Below are positions 1 to 7,365 of a stretch of DNA of 24,067 bases, piece by piece; position 1 is the stretch's first letter, and each line of letters opens with the position of its first letter. The stretch is from Bacillota bacterium. Lineage in GTDB: Bacteria; Bacillota; UBA4882; UBA8346. The position numbers were made by a program, and so were the translations under genes. The notes below the pieces were generated by a model, which did not search any database, had not been told where the DNA came from, and was given only the letters and a program-made list of their open reading frames with translations. The stretch is from positions 1 through 24,067 of the forward strand of contig JAFABB010000047.1 of assembly GCA_023426245.1 (NCBI GenBank). Reading direction: 5' to 3'.

Positions 1-97
1 TCAATATATTGAAATCTTCTATAACCGAATTCGTTTACATTCCAAACTTGGCTATATTTCTCCTTGTGATTTTGAAAAACTGTCTTTAGCCGCCTAA
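1..97 (+). CDS. IS3-family transposase, C-terminal end (partial)
   Basis: The frame starting at base 2 reads 31 residues to a TAA at 95-97. It includes QYIEIFYNRIRLHSKLGYIS followed by PCDFEKLSLAA. The pattern of aromatic-YNxxRxHSxLGYxSPxxFE is the hallmark of the extreme C-terminus of the OrfB/OrfAB DDE integrase core of IS3-family elements. The rest of the gene lies outside the window to the left, so intactness, the programmed frameshift and the catalytic DDE residues cannot be judged. It is the only gene on the + strand here. The call rests on motif recognition in a short stretch, but the match is distinctive. Confidence 0.82.
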   Translation, partial: QYIEIFYNRIRLHSKLGYISPCDFEKLSLAA

Positions 98-124
98 TTC
101 TCTGTCTTTCTTTTCGGGGTTACA
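1..124 (+). mobile_element. Right end of an IS3-type insertion sequence
   Basis: This follows the transposase tail. Twenty-seven bases after its stop codon the sequence runs through CTTTTCGGGGTTACA, ending at 124. Read on the minus strand this begins TGTAACCCCGAAAAG, and a TGT start a few tens of bases beyond the stop codon is typical of an IS3-family terminal inverted repeat. The left end and any target-site duplication are outside the window, so the exact boundary is inferred. Confidence 0.55.
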
Positions 125-213
125 TCATAATTATCACAAAAAGTCCTCTCCCCGTCTCTTCATCATGAGAATCATCTCTGTTCCTAATAATATATAAACC
201 TAAAAATGTTATT

Positions 214-291
214 CTACCACGAAGAACACGAAGGCCACGAAGACAAACCAAGAAAAATCTTTCTTCGTGTTCTTCGTGACCTTCGTGGTAG
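214..291. repeat. Imperfect inverted repeat of CACGAAG-type units
   Basis: Two 30-base arms (214-243 and 262-291) are reverse complements with about four mismatches and are separated by an 18-base A/T-rich loop. Each arm is itself a run of roughly 9-base units of the form CACGAAGNN, so the element is both internally repetitive and able to form a hairpin. Similar CACGAAG arrays are known as dispersed intergenic repeats in several environmental bacteria (recollection). The function is unknown. Confidence 0.75.
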
Positions 292-380
292 GAGTCATTA
301 TTTCTTGTTTCTGATTTCATTTCAGAAATCATTTCTCTCATTTCATCGGTCACTGATCTCGTTCCGGAAATCATTTTTAT

Positions 381-397
381 TTTGTGTCTCTGTGGCT
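381..397. repeat. Fragment of the CTCTGTGGC dispersed repeat
   Basis: GTGTCTCTGTGGC followed by A-rich sequence matches the inner stem strand of the two full repeat copies (1695-1850 and 20246-20385). It is probably a degenerate or partial third copy. It is too short to be certain. Confidence 0.4.
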
Positions 398-455
398 AAA
401 TTACGCCCTTAGACATCGAATTTGCCGTTCCTTCCTCAGGAAAATCACAAAATTG

Positions 456-641
456 TTATTCCCGCTTGGAAAATCCGGTTATCCGCTGATATTCATTTAT
501 TAGACAATCCAGTTCGACACTGGCATCTAAAACCTCGCTATCCGTGCAACCCCTTACATTCCATAACTCCAGCATCCGGTTACGGGCTAGCCTGATTTCT
601 TCTTCGAGTGTTTCTAAAAAAAAATCATTACGGGTCCGCAT
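456..641 (-). CDS. Spo0E-like sporulation regulatory protein
   Basis: This is a 61-residue protein. It contains the Spo0E-family signature: a first helix (LEEEIRLARNRMLELW), a short turn, then a second helix with SVELDCLINEY, in which the SxELDxLI core carries the conserved Asp. Spo0E-type proteins are small two-helix aspartyl-phosphate phosphatases that remove phosphate from Spo0A~P and so restrain sporulation. The size agrees with the family (usually about 50-90 residues). The ATG at 639-641 is preceded by GAGG about 12 bases upstream. The gene stands alone between repeat DNA and the PPTase, on the same strand as the rest of the cluster, with a spacer of 113 bases to the PPTase end. It matters mainly as a marker: such proteins are found in endospore-forming Firmicutes. 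The family call is good; the phosphatase target is inferred. Confidence 0.85.
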   Translation of the reverse strand: MRTRNDFFLETLEEEIRLARNRMLELWNVRGCTDSEVLDASVELDCLINEYQRITGFSKRE

Positions 642-754
642 CCCACTTGATACCTCAATTCAATGATTTCTTATGATAAACTTGCGATAACTTTTTAATT
701 CTATGTAAGTCTATGCAACAATATGAGATAAAAATGAATACAAAATGATTCCCC

Positions 755-1441
755 TTAACAATTAGCTGCTCCATCCAAATCAGATAAATTCTTAACTTCC
801 ATCACCTTTGTTTGATAGCCAAGCGAACCCCTGCCGGCCACAGCTATCGCCAGGGAATAATCCGGCTTGGGTTCGAAGCATTTTAAAAAAATGTTCTGCC
901 TCAATAAAGTCACATCAAAATTATCGAGCGAGAGTGACAACCCCACTCCTTTGGCTTTAACGAAAGCTTCCTTCAAGGTCCACAGTTGATAAGCGATCTT
1001 ATTTTGTTTTTCAGAAGGATGTTGCGATAGATATACTTTTTCCCCGGCTGCAAAAAAACGGTTCGCGATATCAACAATCGGGCCCTCCACCTTTTCAACA
1101 TCAACCCCGATTTCATCCTCTAAGGTAACGGCGCAAACGACCATATTTTGACTATGGGCAATATTAAATTGAAGCGAATGCCCTTTTTTACAGCCCGGCT
1201 GATCGTTGATATATAATTTTCCATAGGGGTTCTTCCTAAAATGGATCGTCTCCGGGCTTTTTCCCAGGCATTTTCCAATAACGGCTTTAGCCAGCGCCCT
1301 GCCAACCAAAAACTCGATTTTTTTAAATTCCACCTTATAACGGTGATACACTTCCAACTCCTCGGTATTGAGCCAGAACAAATCCGGCGTATGCAGGTTG
1401 GATGGATCGACATAAAATATGTTTATCTGACCGCGTTTCAA
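755..1441 (-). CDS. Sfp-type 4'-phosphopantetheinyl transferase
   Basis: This 228-residue protein transfers the phosphopantetheine arm from coenzyme A to the conserved Ser of carrier domains, converting apo-NRPS to holo-NRPS. Visible family motifs are FRKNPYGK near residue 68, FNIAHS (92-97), the Mg2+-binding IGVDVEKV (111-118) and WTLKEAFVKAKG (154-165). The length fits the Sfp class, not the shorter AcpS class. It most likely primes the carrier domains of the NRPS genes on the same strand upstream, from which it is separated by a 415-base repeat-rich spacer, so it may have its own promoter. Start choice is uncertain. The first in-frame conventional codon is a TTG at 1439-1441, 16 bases after the strong GGGGGTG ribosome site, whereas an in-frame ATT nine bases earlier (1448-1450) has ideal spacing and would add three residues. 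Confidence 0.95.
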   Translation of the reverse strand: MKRGQINIFYVDPSNLHTPDLFWLNTEELEVYHRYKVEFKKIEFLVGRALAKAVIGKCLGKSPETIHFRKNPYGKLYINDQPGCKKGHSLQFNIAHSQNMVVCAVTLEDEIGVDVEKVEGPIVDIANRFFAAGEKVYLSQHPSEKQNKIAYQLWTLKEAFVKAKGVGLSLSLDNFDVTLLRQNIFLKCFEPKPDYSLAIAVAGRGSLGYQTKVMEVKNLSDLDGAANC

Positions 1442-1534
1442 TTCCCAAATGGCAGAACACCCCCTTCAATTAAAATTCTTTCGCCATTCCAGAGATCTAT
1501 ATAAGATGAAATAAATACTTTGAATGCCTAACTA

Positions 1535-1627
1535 CAACTCACCCCCTGAGTTTGATTTTGCTTATTGTTACTCTTGAGCCTTCCCCCTCTCTTTCGGAAA
1601 AGAGAGGGGGACTGAGGGGGTGAGTTG
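1535..1627. repeat. Nested palindromic (MITE-like) repeat
   Basis: The outer arms at 1535-1550 and 1612-1627 are 16-base reverse complements with one mismatch (CAACTCACCCCCTGAG against CTGAGGGGGTGAGTTG). Inside is a perfect 12-base stem, 1583-1594 with 1599-1610 (CCCCCTCTCTTT / AAAGAGAGGGGG), around a CGGA loop. The inner stem and the right outer arm are nearly contiguous, while 32 unrelated bases separate the left arms. Such stacked C-rich palindromes occur as small non-autonomous mobile or REP-like elements in many genomes. No coding capacity. Confidence 0.7.
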
Positions 1628-1694
1628 CTTGGAGACATCTTTAATTTACGTGATCGGAGTTCTTTATCATCATTATTTAATTCAACATATATAG

Positions 1695-1850
1695 AAAATG
1701 CTTTTTTGCCTCAATTCTTTCTCTGTGTCTGCGGCACCATTGGTGCCGATGTCTCTGTGGCCAAAAAGCATTTAGGCCACAGAGACACGGAGACACAGAG
1801 ATAAAACCGATTTTCATCCTTTCGATTGTCCCGGTAGGCCGAGGTAGATG
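1695..1850. repeat. Dispersed hairpin repeat, copy A
   Basis: A 59-base core (1720-1778) is identical to 20271-20329, and weaker similarity extends on both sides to about 1695 and 1850. The core contains the perfect palindrome GGCACCATTGGTGCC and a second stem (GTCTCTGTGGCC with GGCCACAGAGAC) around a 12-base A/T-rich loop. Relative to copy B it has a short extra segment (GGAGACA-like) near 1788-1795. It begins a few bases after the stop codon of the outer-membrane protein gene. Function unknown: it could be a REP-like element, a transcript 3'-end structure or a miniature mobile element. Confidence 0.8.
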
Positions 1851-1856
1851 ACCTTT

Positions 1857-3236
1857 CTAAAATTTAATTGTCATTTTTAGATTGATATACGAGCGTTCCC
1901 CCAACAACATGGTCTCCGTATATTTGTCGCCCAGATTATAACCTACATTCAAATCAATCGTGATATTGTTCAGTTCCGGAGCGTAAGTGATTCCTGTAAT
2001 CAAGGTCGCCGAGTGATCCACCAGATTGGTTATGCCATTTAAATTAAACGTCAGTGCCGGTACAATAAACTTACTGACCGAACTGAACAATGCCATATAA
2101 TACTGACTGAGACTATAAGGGTCCGCCAGATACTGGGAAGCCATACTTTGCAGGGCGCCAGCATCCCCGGATTCCGCTATCCGCCGGATGATGTTCCGAT
2201 CATAACCGGCCTGGTTGTAATAGAACTCTCCTGTCAGATTGATCCGGTCCTTAATATTCCCTTGATCAAATCCCTTGGTAAATCCCAGGCAAACTCGAGA
2301 GATCATCTGATCGCCGAAATCAACCGTCTTGGTTATGTCATCATCATCGATACGGCTGCAATCGGAACCGTTTGTCAAACTCATCTCGCCCCGCAAGTCG
2401 ACATCTCCGACCCGGCTGGTGAAATCCCAGCCGAATATGGGCTTATTCCCCTCTTTTGCCAGAACGGAAAGGGACATCTCGGTATCCCCGATTAAAAATT
2501 CATATTTGGCAGCCTGGGCCACTCCACTGGCATCCGTGGCATCATTCATATCGGTAAAAAAATAAAGATTTTGTTTCACGCCGAATGGGATCTGGGTCTT
2601 GATGCCATAGGTTCCTTGACGGACATTATCCATATCCGCAAAACTCTTTTTCTCGACATTCAGCAGATCGCTGGGGTTCCATAAATAGCCCTGACCCCAC
2701 TGGAGGACCTGTTTCCCCAAACGGAAATAGACCTGGTTCTGTAAATTGGTATCCACGAACAACTCTTTGATTGTGATATCGGTGTAATCGGCAGTTGTCG
2801 CCGCGGAGGATACATCCGCATTGGAATCAAGACCCAGAAAGGTTGCAGTTTCTGAATTCAATGCCGGATAATAGTCGATTCCCACACTCAGAAATCCTTT
2901 GACGCCCTGTTTCAAGCGGGCGTCCATGAAAAGATCAGCGGACATCAAATTATATAATATTGAGGAATCTTGGATATACCCGGTGGTATCGTAGGCCGGA
3001 TTAAAGCTGTAAGAGACCATGTTGGCGCTGATCTGCCCGGAGAATCCCACATGATTCTCTTTGAGCTCATCGTCGACATTATCTTTAACCAATTGCTCCT
3101 GGCCGACAACTGTATCAGCGCCGGAAAAAATCTGCTCTTCAGTGGTTTCCCCATCAGCCGCGGCCATATTGGGGTTCACCAATAATATAACACCGCAGCA
3201 GATGAACACTCCAAGTAAACATGGAAAACGTTGCAT
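1857..3236 (-). CDS. Outer-membrane beta-barrel protein (DUF1302/porin-like)
   Basis: This 459-residue protein has a clear signal peptide (hydrophobic stretch about residues 7-21, likely cleavage after AAA27) and a terminal Phe (LKMTIKF), the classical outer-membrane insertion signal. The body is rich in alternating polar/hydrophobic strands. Around residues 167-185 is GKQVLQWGQG followed by LWNPSDL, a motif I associate with DUF1302-like and alginate-export-like barrels that accompany lipid or lipoprotein export systems. It is last in the operon, 12 bases after the LolA-like gene whose stop codon overlaps its ribosome site (AGAGGTGAAG). The likely role is outer-membrane receptor or outlet for cargo handed over by the ABC transporter and the LolA-like carrier; the cargo is not shown by the sequence. 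Localisation confidence is high, subfamily confidence moderate. Confidence 0.8.
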   Translation of the reverse strand: MQRFPCLLGVFICCGVILLVNPNMAAADGETTEEQIFSGADTVVGQEQLVKDNVDDELKENHVGFSGQISANMVSYSFNPAYDTTGYIQDSSILYNLMSADLFMDARLKQGVKGFLSVGIDYYPALNSETATFLGLDSNADVSSAATTADYTDITIKELFVDTNLQNQVYFRLGKQVLQWGQGYLWNPSDLLNVEKKSFADMDNVRQGTYGIKTQIPFGVKQNLYFFTDMNDATDASGVAQAAKYEFLIGDTEMSLSVLAKEGNKPIFGWDFTSRVGDVDLRGEMSLTNGSDCSRIDDDDITKTVDFGDQMISRVCLGFTKGFDQGNIKDRINLTGEFYYNQAGYDRNIIRRIAESGDAGALQSMASQYLADPYSLSQYYMALFSSVSKFIVPALTFNLNGITNLVDHSATLITGITYAPELNNITIDLNVGYNLGDKYTETMLLGERSYINLKMTIKF

Positions 3237-3248
3237 CCGACTTCACCT

Positions 3249-4022
3249 CTATTTGCTGAGATTCTCTAGATAAGCTTTGGTAAACACGTAATTATCGATT
3301 TTCTGAAGGGAGATATTGCTCATCTCAACCAGACTTTTATTGCCTTTTTCGAACTCATCGATAAACATCATCTTGACCGGCATGTATTTGCCCTGAATCT
3401 GTGTATAATTGATATAATAGGCCGTTTCCATCAGGGTCCCGCTATAAGAGTAGCTTTGAATTTTCAGCGGCAAATAATTATCCTGCCGCACCCAATAAGT
3501 AACCTTCGGGTAGGCGACATCTTCGATTTTAGCCACCAGGTTAAATTGATAGACCGGTATTGCGCCCAGTTTGGTCTCGATTACCGATTCCCGGCCTTCT
3601 TTATTAAGCTCCGGCTTATACATCTCAACCAATTTCTTGTTTTCAAAATCCTGGCTCTTGGCGTTGGTACCGGCGATGCTTTCATCACGGTTCATATGCT
3701 GAAAAGTCCGGGTATTTCGGCGGTACATCCACATATTATCATCCTGTTTCAGATAGCCGTTACCCTTTTCCACTTCTGGAGCCGTCATCACGATTAAAAA
3801 TGAACGGTCGGAGTCCCGCCGGTAATAAATGGACTCATAAAGCTTGGTCCCCTCGCCCACCTTCTGCTGGGTGATCTTGACTTTGGCGGTGCCGTCCGAT
3901 TTAAGTTCGCTCAAATCGTCAAGCTGCTTTAAAATCTCATTGATTCCGGGCGCCGCTAAAACATTACTGAATACAGATAATAAAATACCTAATAACACCA
4001 CCGTCACAATTTTATGCCTCAT
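3249..4022 (-). CDS. LolA-like outer-membrane lipoprotein-sorting protein
   Basis: This 257-residue protein has a type I signal peptide (residues 1-23, ending NVLA-A) and no lipobox Cys, so it is expected to be soluble in the periplasm. The mature part contains features of the 'outer membrane lipoprotein-sorting protein' family: IYYRRDSDRSFLIVMTAPE, then GNGYLKQDDNMWMYRR, and later a repeated-strand region ending VKMMFIDEF. Members have a half-barrel LolA/LolB fold that shields acyl chains. It lies 39 bases downstream of the FtsX-type permease gene and 12 bases upstream of the barrel gene, so it probably ferries a hydrophobic cargo between the inner-membrane transporter and the outer-membrane protein. 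The ATG at 4020-4022 is preceded by GAGGAGG. Whether the cargo is a lipoprotein, a lipid or an NRPS product cannot be read from the sequence. Confidence 0.85.
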   Translation of the reverse strand: MRHKIVTVVLLGILLSVFSNVLAAPGINEILKQLDDLSELKSDGTAKVKITQQKVGEGTKLYESIYYRRDSDRSFLIVMTAPEVEKGNGYLKQDDNMWMYRRNTRTFQHMNRDESIAGTNAKSQDFENKKLVEMYKPELNKEGRESVIETKLGAIPVYQFNLVAKIEDVAYPKVTYWVRQDNYLPLKIQSYSYSGTLMETAYYINYTQIQGKYMPVKMMFIDEFEKGNKSLVEMSNISLQKIDNYVFTKAYLENLSK

Positions 4023-4061
4023 TCCATAGCCTCCTCAATGAAATTAAATTATTAAAATACC

Positions 4062-5792
4062 TCATTCATAATGCCTTAATGCCTCCGCAGCCGAAAGATT
4101 GGCAGCCCGTCTGGCCGGGAAATAAGCCGTTACCCCGGTAATCGCTAAAATTAACAACCATTGTTTGAGTATTGCCACCGGGTCTAGCTTAAAGTAGAGG
4201 TGCTTGTTTTTGAGGATGATATTCAAAGCGCTATTCCATTCCAGGGGAATCAAACTCAAAATCTGCATCACCAAAATTCCGGCTCCGATACCCACCAAAC
4301 AAGAGAAGAAAACCAATAATACCGTTTCTAAAATGAATTCGTTCCGGACATCCTTTTTTTGCATCCCAATCGCTCGGGTGGTGCCGATTTCCCGGGTTCT
4401 CTCCCGGATCGTCATCCGGAGCGTATTGACAACCCCGATTAAAATGATAAAAAATAGCACCAATACAGCAACAAGGGTAATGGAATTAAGCACGCCCTCC
4501 AATTTTAAAATTTCACTGGCTCCTTCATACATAGTGATTACATTCATCTTCATTTGATGAGACCGGATTTGGCTTTCAGCCCGGTTCAATTTTTGAAGCG
4601 AATCACTGTCATGGGTCCGGGGCAGCCGTTTCCACTCGGTGGCCAACGCCGGATAGAGCGGATCATTGTCGGCAATGTACCCCTGGTCTATCTGAGCCGG
4701 TAAAAATCGCCCATAAATATCGTAAATCTTCTCCCCGTTGACTAAAACAATATCCGCGCTAAGCTTGCCGTGGGAGTTATAAATCGCCTTAACGGTCAAA
4801 ATCTCTTCATGCAAACCGGTAAACTTGGCCCGATATTGGTAATGAAGCTCACTACCTACCGTCGCATGGAGTTTGGCTGCCAATTGTCCGGAAAGCATGA
4901 GACCGTCTTTGGCTAAACCGTCTTTAAGATTCCCCTGGATAATTTGAATGGCTTTGCTCAAAACCGCTTTGGAACGATCATCGTTATTGAATGGCAACAT
5001 CCGGCAAGCTTGTCCGTTGATACGGCCGGAAATCACGAAGGGTTGCGGTTGCAATTTTTGCCATAAAATATCGGCATACTTGTTGGCATTCATTTGCGGA
5101 TTTCGTAATATCAGCCGAAGGTTAGCCGACTCCCAGGGTTGATAGCCCAAAAGCTTCTTCAGCCGGTCGCCATCCATAAATAACACCAGATCCATCAAGG
5201 TGTTATTGGTATTGGCGATGGCGATAACATTCATTTTGGCGGTATTAATCTGGCCGGTAACCATAGGGAGCCGTACCCGGATGGCATCATGCAATTTAAC
5301 TTTTAGCGATTTAGCCTCCGCTTGCGAAATAATCACTGGATATTCGATATCGTTACGGAAATAGTCGTCAAAATTGCCTTCCACCAAGGTAAAATAGTCT
5401 TTAAAAAAAGCCTGGCGCTCAGCTTTGTTTTTTGTGGTCACCCCGACTAAAATCACATTATCAGCCGCGTCATTACCAACTGCTTGCCCCACCGCCCGCA
5501 AATACTCGGAGAGAGAAAGCAAATCATCTTTGGGGACATTTTGATGAATGATCCGGATGATCCGTTCTTTATCGGGAATCCGGGGGAAATAGCCGCCATT
5601 ATTGGAATTGATCACGATATGTCCAAAAGTATTGGCCACGATATCATGAATTAATACATCCACCATGCCATGGGAGAAGGAATTGGCAATCACCAGAATC
5701 GTCATCCCGAAAGCGATACCGGTACCCAGCAACAGGTTTCTCCTTTTTTGGCGGAAAAGATTGCGTAAACTCAGCCGAAATAACAAACCCAT
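4062..5792 (-). CDS. FtsX/LolC/E-type ABC transporter permease (576 aa)
   Basis: The N-terminus (LSLRNLFRQKRRNLLLGTGIAFGMTILVI) gives the first membrane helix, followed by a large MacB-like periplasmic domain of about 390 residues and three C-terminal helices at roughly 434-456, 482-512 and 542-560. The cytoplasmic loop after helix 2 has the FtsX-family RERTREIGTTRAIG sequence, and the protein ends AARRAANLSAAEALRHYE-like (ARRAANLSAAEALR visible), as in LolC/E and MacB permeases. These proteins are mechanotransmitting type VII ABC subunits that extract hydrophobic substrates from the inner membrane; they do not pump through a channel. It follows the other permease gene by 37 bases and has a good GGAGGTG ribosome site. 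It probably forms a heterodimer with its neighbour, energised by the LolD-like ATPase. Confidence 0.92.
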   Translation of the reverse strand: MGLLFRLSLRNLFRQKRRNLLLGTGIAFGMTILVIANSFSHGMVDVLIHDIVANTFGHIVINSNNGGYFPRIPDKERIIRIIHQNVPKDDLLSLSEYLRAVGQAVGNDAADNVILVGVTTKNKAERQAFFKDYFTLVEGNFDDYFRNDIEYPVIISQAEAKSLKVKLHDAIRVRLPMVTGQINTAKMNVIAIANTNNTLMDLVLFMDGDRLKKLLGYQPWESANLRLILRNPQMNANKYADILWQKLQPQPFVISGRINGQACRMLPFNNDDRSKAVLSKAIQIIQGNLKDGLAKDGLMLSGQLAAKLHATVGSELHYQYRAKFTGLHEEILTVKAIYNSHGKLSADIVLVNGEKIYDIYGRFLPAQIDQGYIADNDPLYPALATEWKRLPRTHDSDSLQKLNRAESQIRSHQMKMNVITMYEGASEILKLEGVLNSITLVAVLVLFFIILIGVVNTLRMTIRERTREIGTTRAIGMQKKDVRNEFILETVLLVFFSCLVGIGAGILVMQILSLIPLEWNSALNIILKNKHLYFKLDPVAILKQWLLILAITGVTAYFPARRAANLSAAEALRHYE

Positions 5793-5829
5793 TCAGACAC
5801 CTCCATACGTTCGTAATATCTCCATTCCG

Positions 5830-7359
5830 TCACTCGCGCGCGACCGCATCCAGGGGGACGATTTTTCCGACGACCCGTAACGGATACAGTACGGATAAGA
5901 AAGTTACAATTCCCAATTCCATGATGCCAATCAGCAAATCGGCGCCGGTAAAAATAGGACTTAAGCCTTCACCGCCATAAACCAACTGAAGTATTTCATT
6001 GGAGGTGGATATTCCGGCTGCTTTCAGCAGGTAAATCAGAACGATCCCCACCACGATTCCCAATCCCCCGAAAAAGAAGGAGAGCGTTCCGGTCTCGGCA
6101 ATAAACATGTTGCGCAGAAACTCTTTACGGGCGCCGATGGCTCTCATCATCCCAAGCTCGGATACACGTTCGATAGCGGTCATACTTAAGGTATTCATGA
6201 TCACGATGATCGCCACAAAGAAAATGAACATGATAAAGGTATTTAAAGCCGCCTTCACCATCATCGCCATACTGCCGACGATTCCCACCGAATCCTTCCA
6301 ACTCACGGCCCTAACATGAGCGTCTCTTTGCTTAAAGAGCCGGTTCAATCTCTGCAAGGCAACATCGGGAGACACTCCGGATTGAAGCCGGATGAAAGCC
6401 AGATTGAAAGTACCGGCATCCGGATTGTATTGACTGACTGTGCGCCGGGTCTCCGATTGAATGTCCTGAATGGAGATCCCCCCCTGGGTGACCATATTTT
6501 CTTTGTAAATGCTCCCGCCGGTAAAGATCTGATCCAGATTATCATTCTCTAAAAGTTGCTTCTCCGGCTCAGGGATTTCGACTTTGCTTTCAGCGCCCGT
6601 CACATAATGATGGGATTCCCGGAAAGACTCAATATCGACAATACAATAATTGCCCCATATCTTATTGAGACCTTTGTAATTGATAATAGCTTTCACCGGA
6701 ACCCTGATATCCACCGCGGAGTTGGAGGTGTCCGCGCCCATAAATACCAGATTACCGGTAACGTCCAGATCTTTTAAATTCCGGATATCCGGCGGTAACT
6801 GTTTGCGTTTGCGATTCAATCTTTCCCCTTCCGGAACGATCCAGAAGTTCATGGAATCGTAAAATGATCTTCGGGCTTCTTCCGCTACCAGAACGCCCCG
6901 CTCACCGGATTTGAATAGCCGGCCGTCGGTAATTTGGAAACTGTCCGGAAACATTTGGCGGTATCGTTCGATATCCACTCCAAGTAGCAAAATGTAGCCC
7001 ATTTCCGAACCGGGGTTTAAAACAAAAACCATTCCTGCCGTAACCGGCAGAAACCTCTGAATGTCTTGGTCATGAGTCAATACATTTTGGACAGCGTCAA
7101 AATTCTTGATCACTTCCAGCGGTTTCCCGCTCAAATTGCCAAATAAAACAGCATCTTTTTCCTGCTGATCAGAGATCACCACGATATCGCCGGTAAACAG
7201 ATTGACGATATTTTTGGCCAGGCCCTTTTCCATGCCGGAGATCAAACCATTGCCCACCGTCATCAAAACAGCGCCAAAAAATAGAATTGCCCCGATGACC
7301 AAGCTTTTACCCCGGTGGCGCCAAAGGTTTCTCCAGGCGATCGTAAACGCCAAACCCAT
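5830..7359 (-). CDS. FtsX/LolC/E-type ABC transporter permease (509 aa)
   Basis: It has the same architecture as the next gene: one helix at about residues 19-39 (SLVIGAILFFGAVLMTVGNG), a periplasmic domain of about 325 residues, and helices near 366-390, 418-445 and 471-496. The coupling loop reads MTAIERVSELGMMRAIGARK, the FtsX-family EhxxMRAIGA signature. The two permeases are clearly different proteins, not recent duplicates, which suits a LolC/LolE-style heterodimer. The ATG at 7357-7359 lies six bases beyond the ATPase stop codon and its ribosome site (GGAG...GGGG) overlaps the end of the ATPase gene, so translation is probably coupled. The substrate is unknown; context suggests a lipidated or peptidic product trafficked to the outer membrane. 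Confidence 0.92.
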   Translation of the reverse strand: MGLAFTIAWRNLWRHRGKSLVIGAILFFGAVLMTVGNGLISGMEKGLAKNIVNLFTGDIVVISDQQEKDAVLFGNLSGKPLEVIKNFDAVQNVLTHDQDIQRFLPVTAGMVFVLNPGSEMGYILLLGVDIERYRQMFPDSFQITDGRLFKSGERGVLVAEEARRSFYDSMNFWIVPEGERLNRKRKQLPPDIRNLKDLDVTGNLVFMGADTSNSAVDIRVPVKAIINYKGLNKIWGNYCIVDIESFRESHHYVTGAESKVEIPEPEKQLLENDNLDQIFTGGSIYKENMVTQGGISIQDIQSETRRTVSQYNPDAGTFNLAFIRLQSGVSPDVALQRLNRLFKQRDAHVRAVSWKDSVGIVGSMAMMVKAALNTFIMFIFFVAIIVIMNTLSMTAIERVSELGMMRAIGARKEFLRNMFIAETGTLSFFFGGLGIVVGIVLIYLLKAAGISTSNEILQLVYGGEGLSPIFTGADLLIGIMELGIVTFLSVLYPLRVVGKIVPLDAVARE

Positions 7360-7365
7360 ACCCCA

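Larger units (their letters stand above)
98..455. other. Gene-free, repeat-containing stretch
   Basis: Between the transposase stop and the Spo0E-like gene I see no credible coding sequence. The short frames here on both strands are low-complexity translations of repeats. The stretch holds the presumed IS end (to 124), an imperfect inverted repeat built from ACGAAG units (214-291), T-rich sequence with repeated (G)AAATCATTT segments (about 320-380), and a fragment matching the dispersed repeat found at 1695 and 20246 (381-397). No promoter or RNA gene could be recognised. Confidence 0.6.
1442..1856. other. Repeat-rich spacer without a gene
   Basis: The 415 bases between the PPTase and the outer-membrane protein contain no plausible coding sequence. 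They hold a nested palindrome (1535-1627) and copy A of a dispersed repeat (1695-1850). The PPTase ribosome-binding site lies near 1455-1463. The hairpins here lack a following T tract in the minus-strand direction, so I do not call an intrinsic terminator for the upstream operon. A promoter for the PPTase gene should lie here, but I could not identify convincing -35/-10 boxes. Confidence 0.6.

Noticed and set aside
214..291. CRISPR-like array from the repeated CACGAAG units
   Set aside because: The units are about 9 bases with no spacers of constant length and no cas genes; it is an inverted/tandem simple repeat.
120..412. Overlapping frames of 84 residues (minus) and 68 residues (plus)
   Set aside because: They translate the CACGAAG inverted repeat and T-rich flank, giving runs such as HEEHEGHED and LRVLRDLRG. 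There is no family resemblance and they overlap each other.
1120..1413. 97-residue minus-strand frame inside the PPTase
   Set aside because: It is a shadow frame; the overlapping PPTase frame has all catalytic motifs.
1583..1610. Intrinsic terminator for the long minus-strand operon
   Set aside because: The stem is strong, but the sequence following it in the minus-strand direction (GAAGGCTCAAGAG) has no T tract, and the hairpin belongs to a larger repeat.
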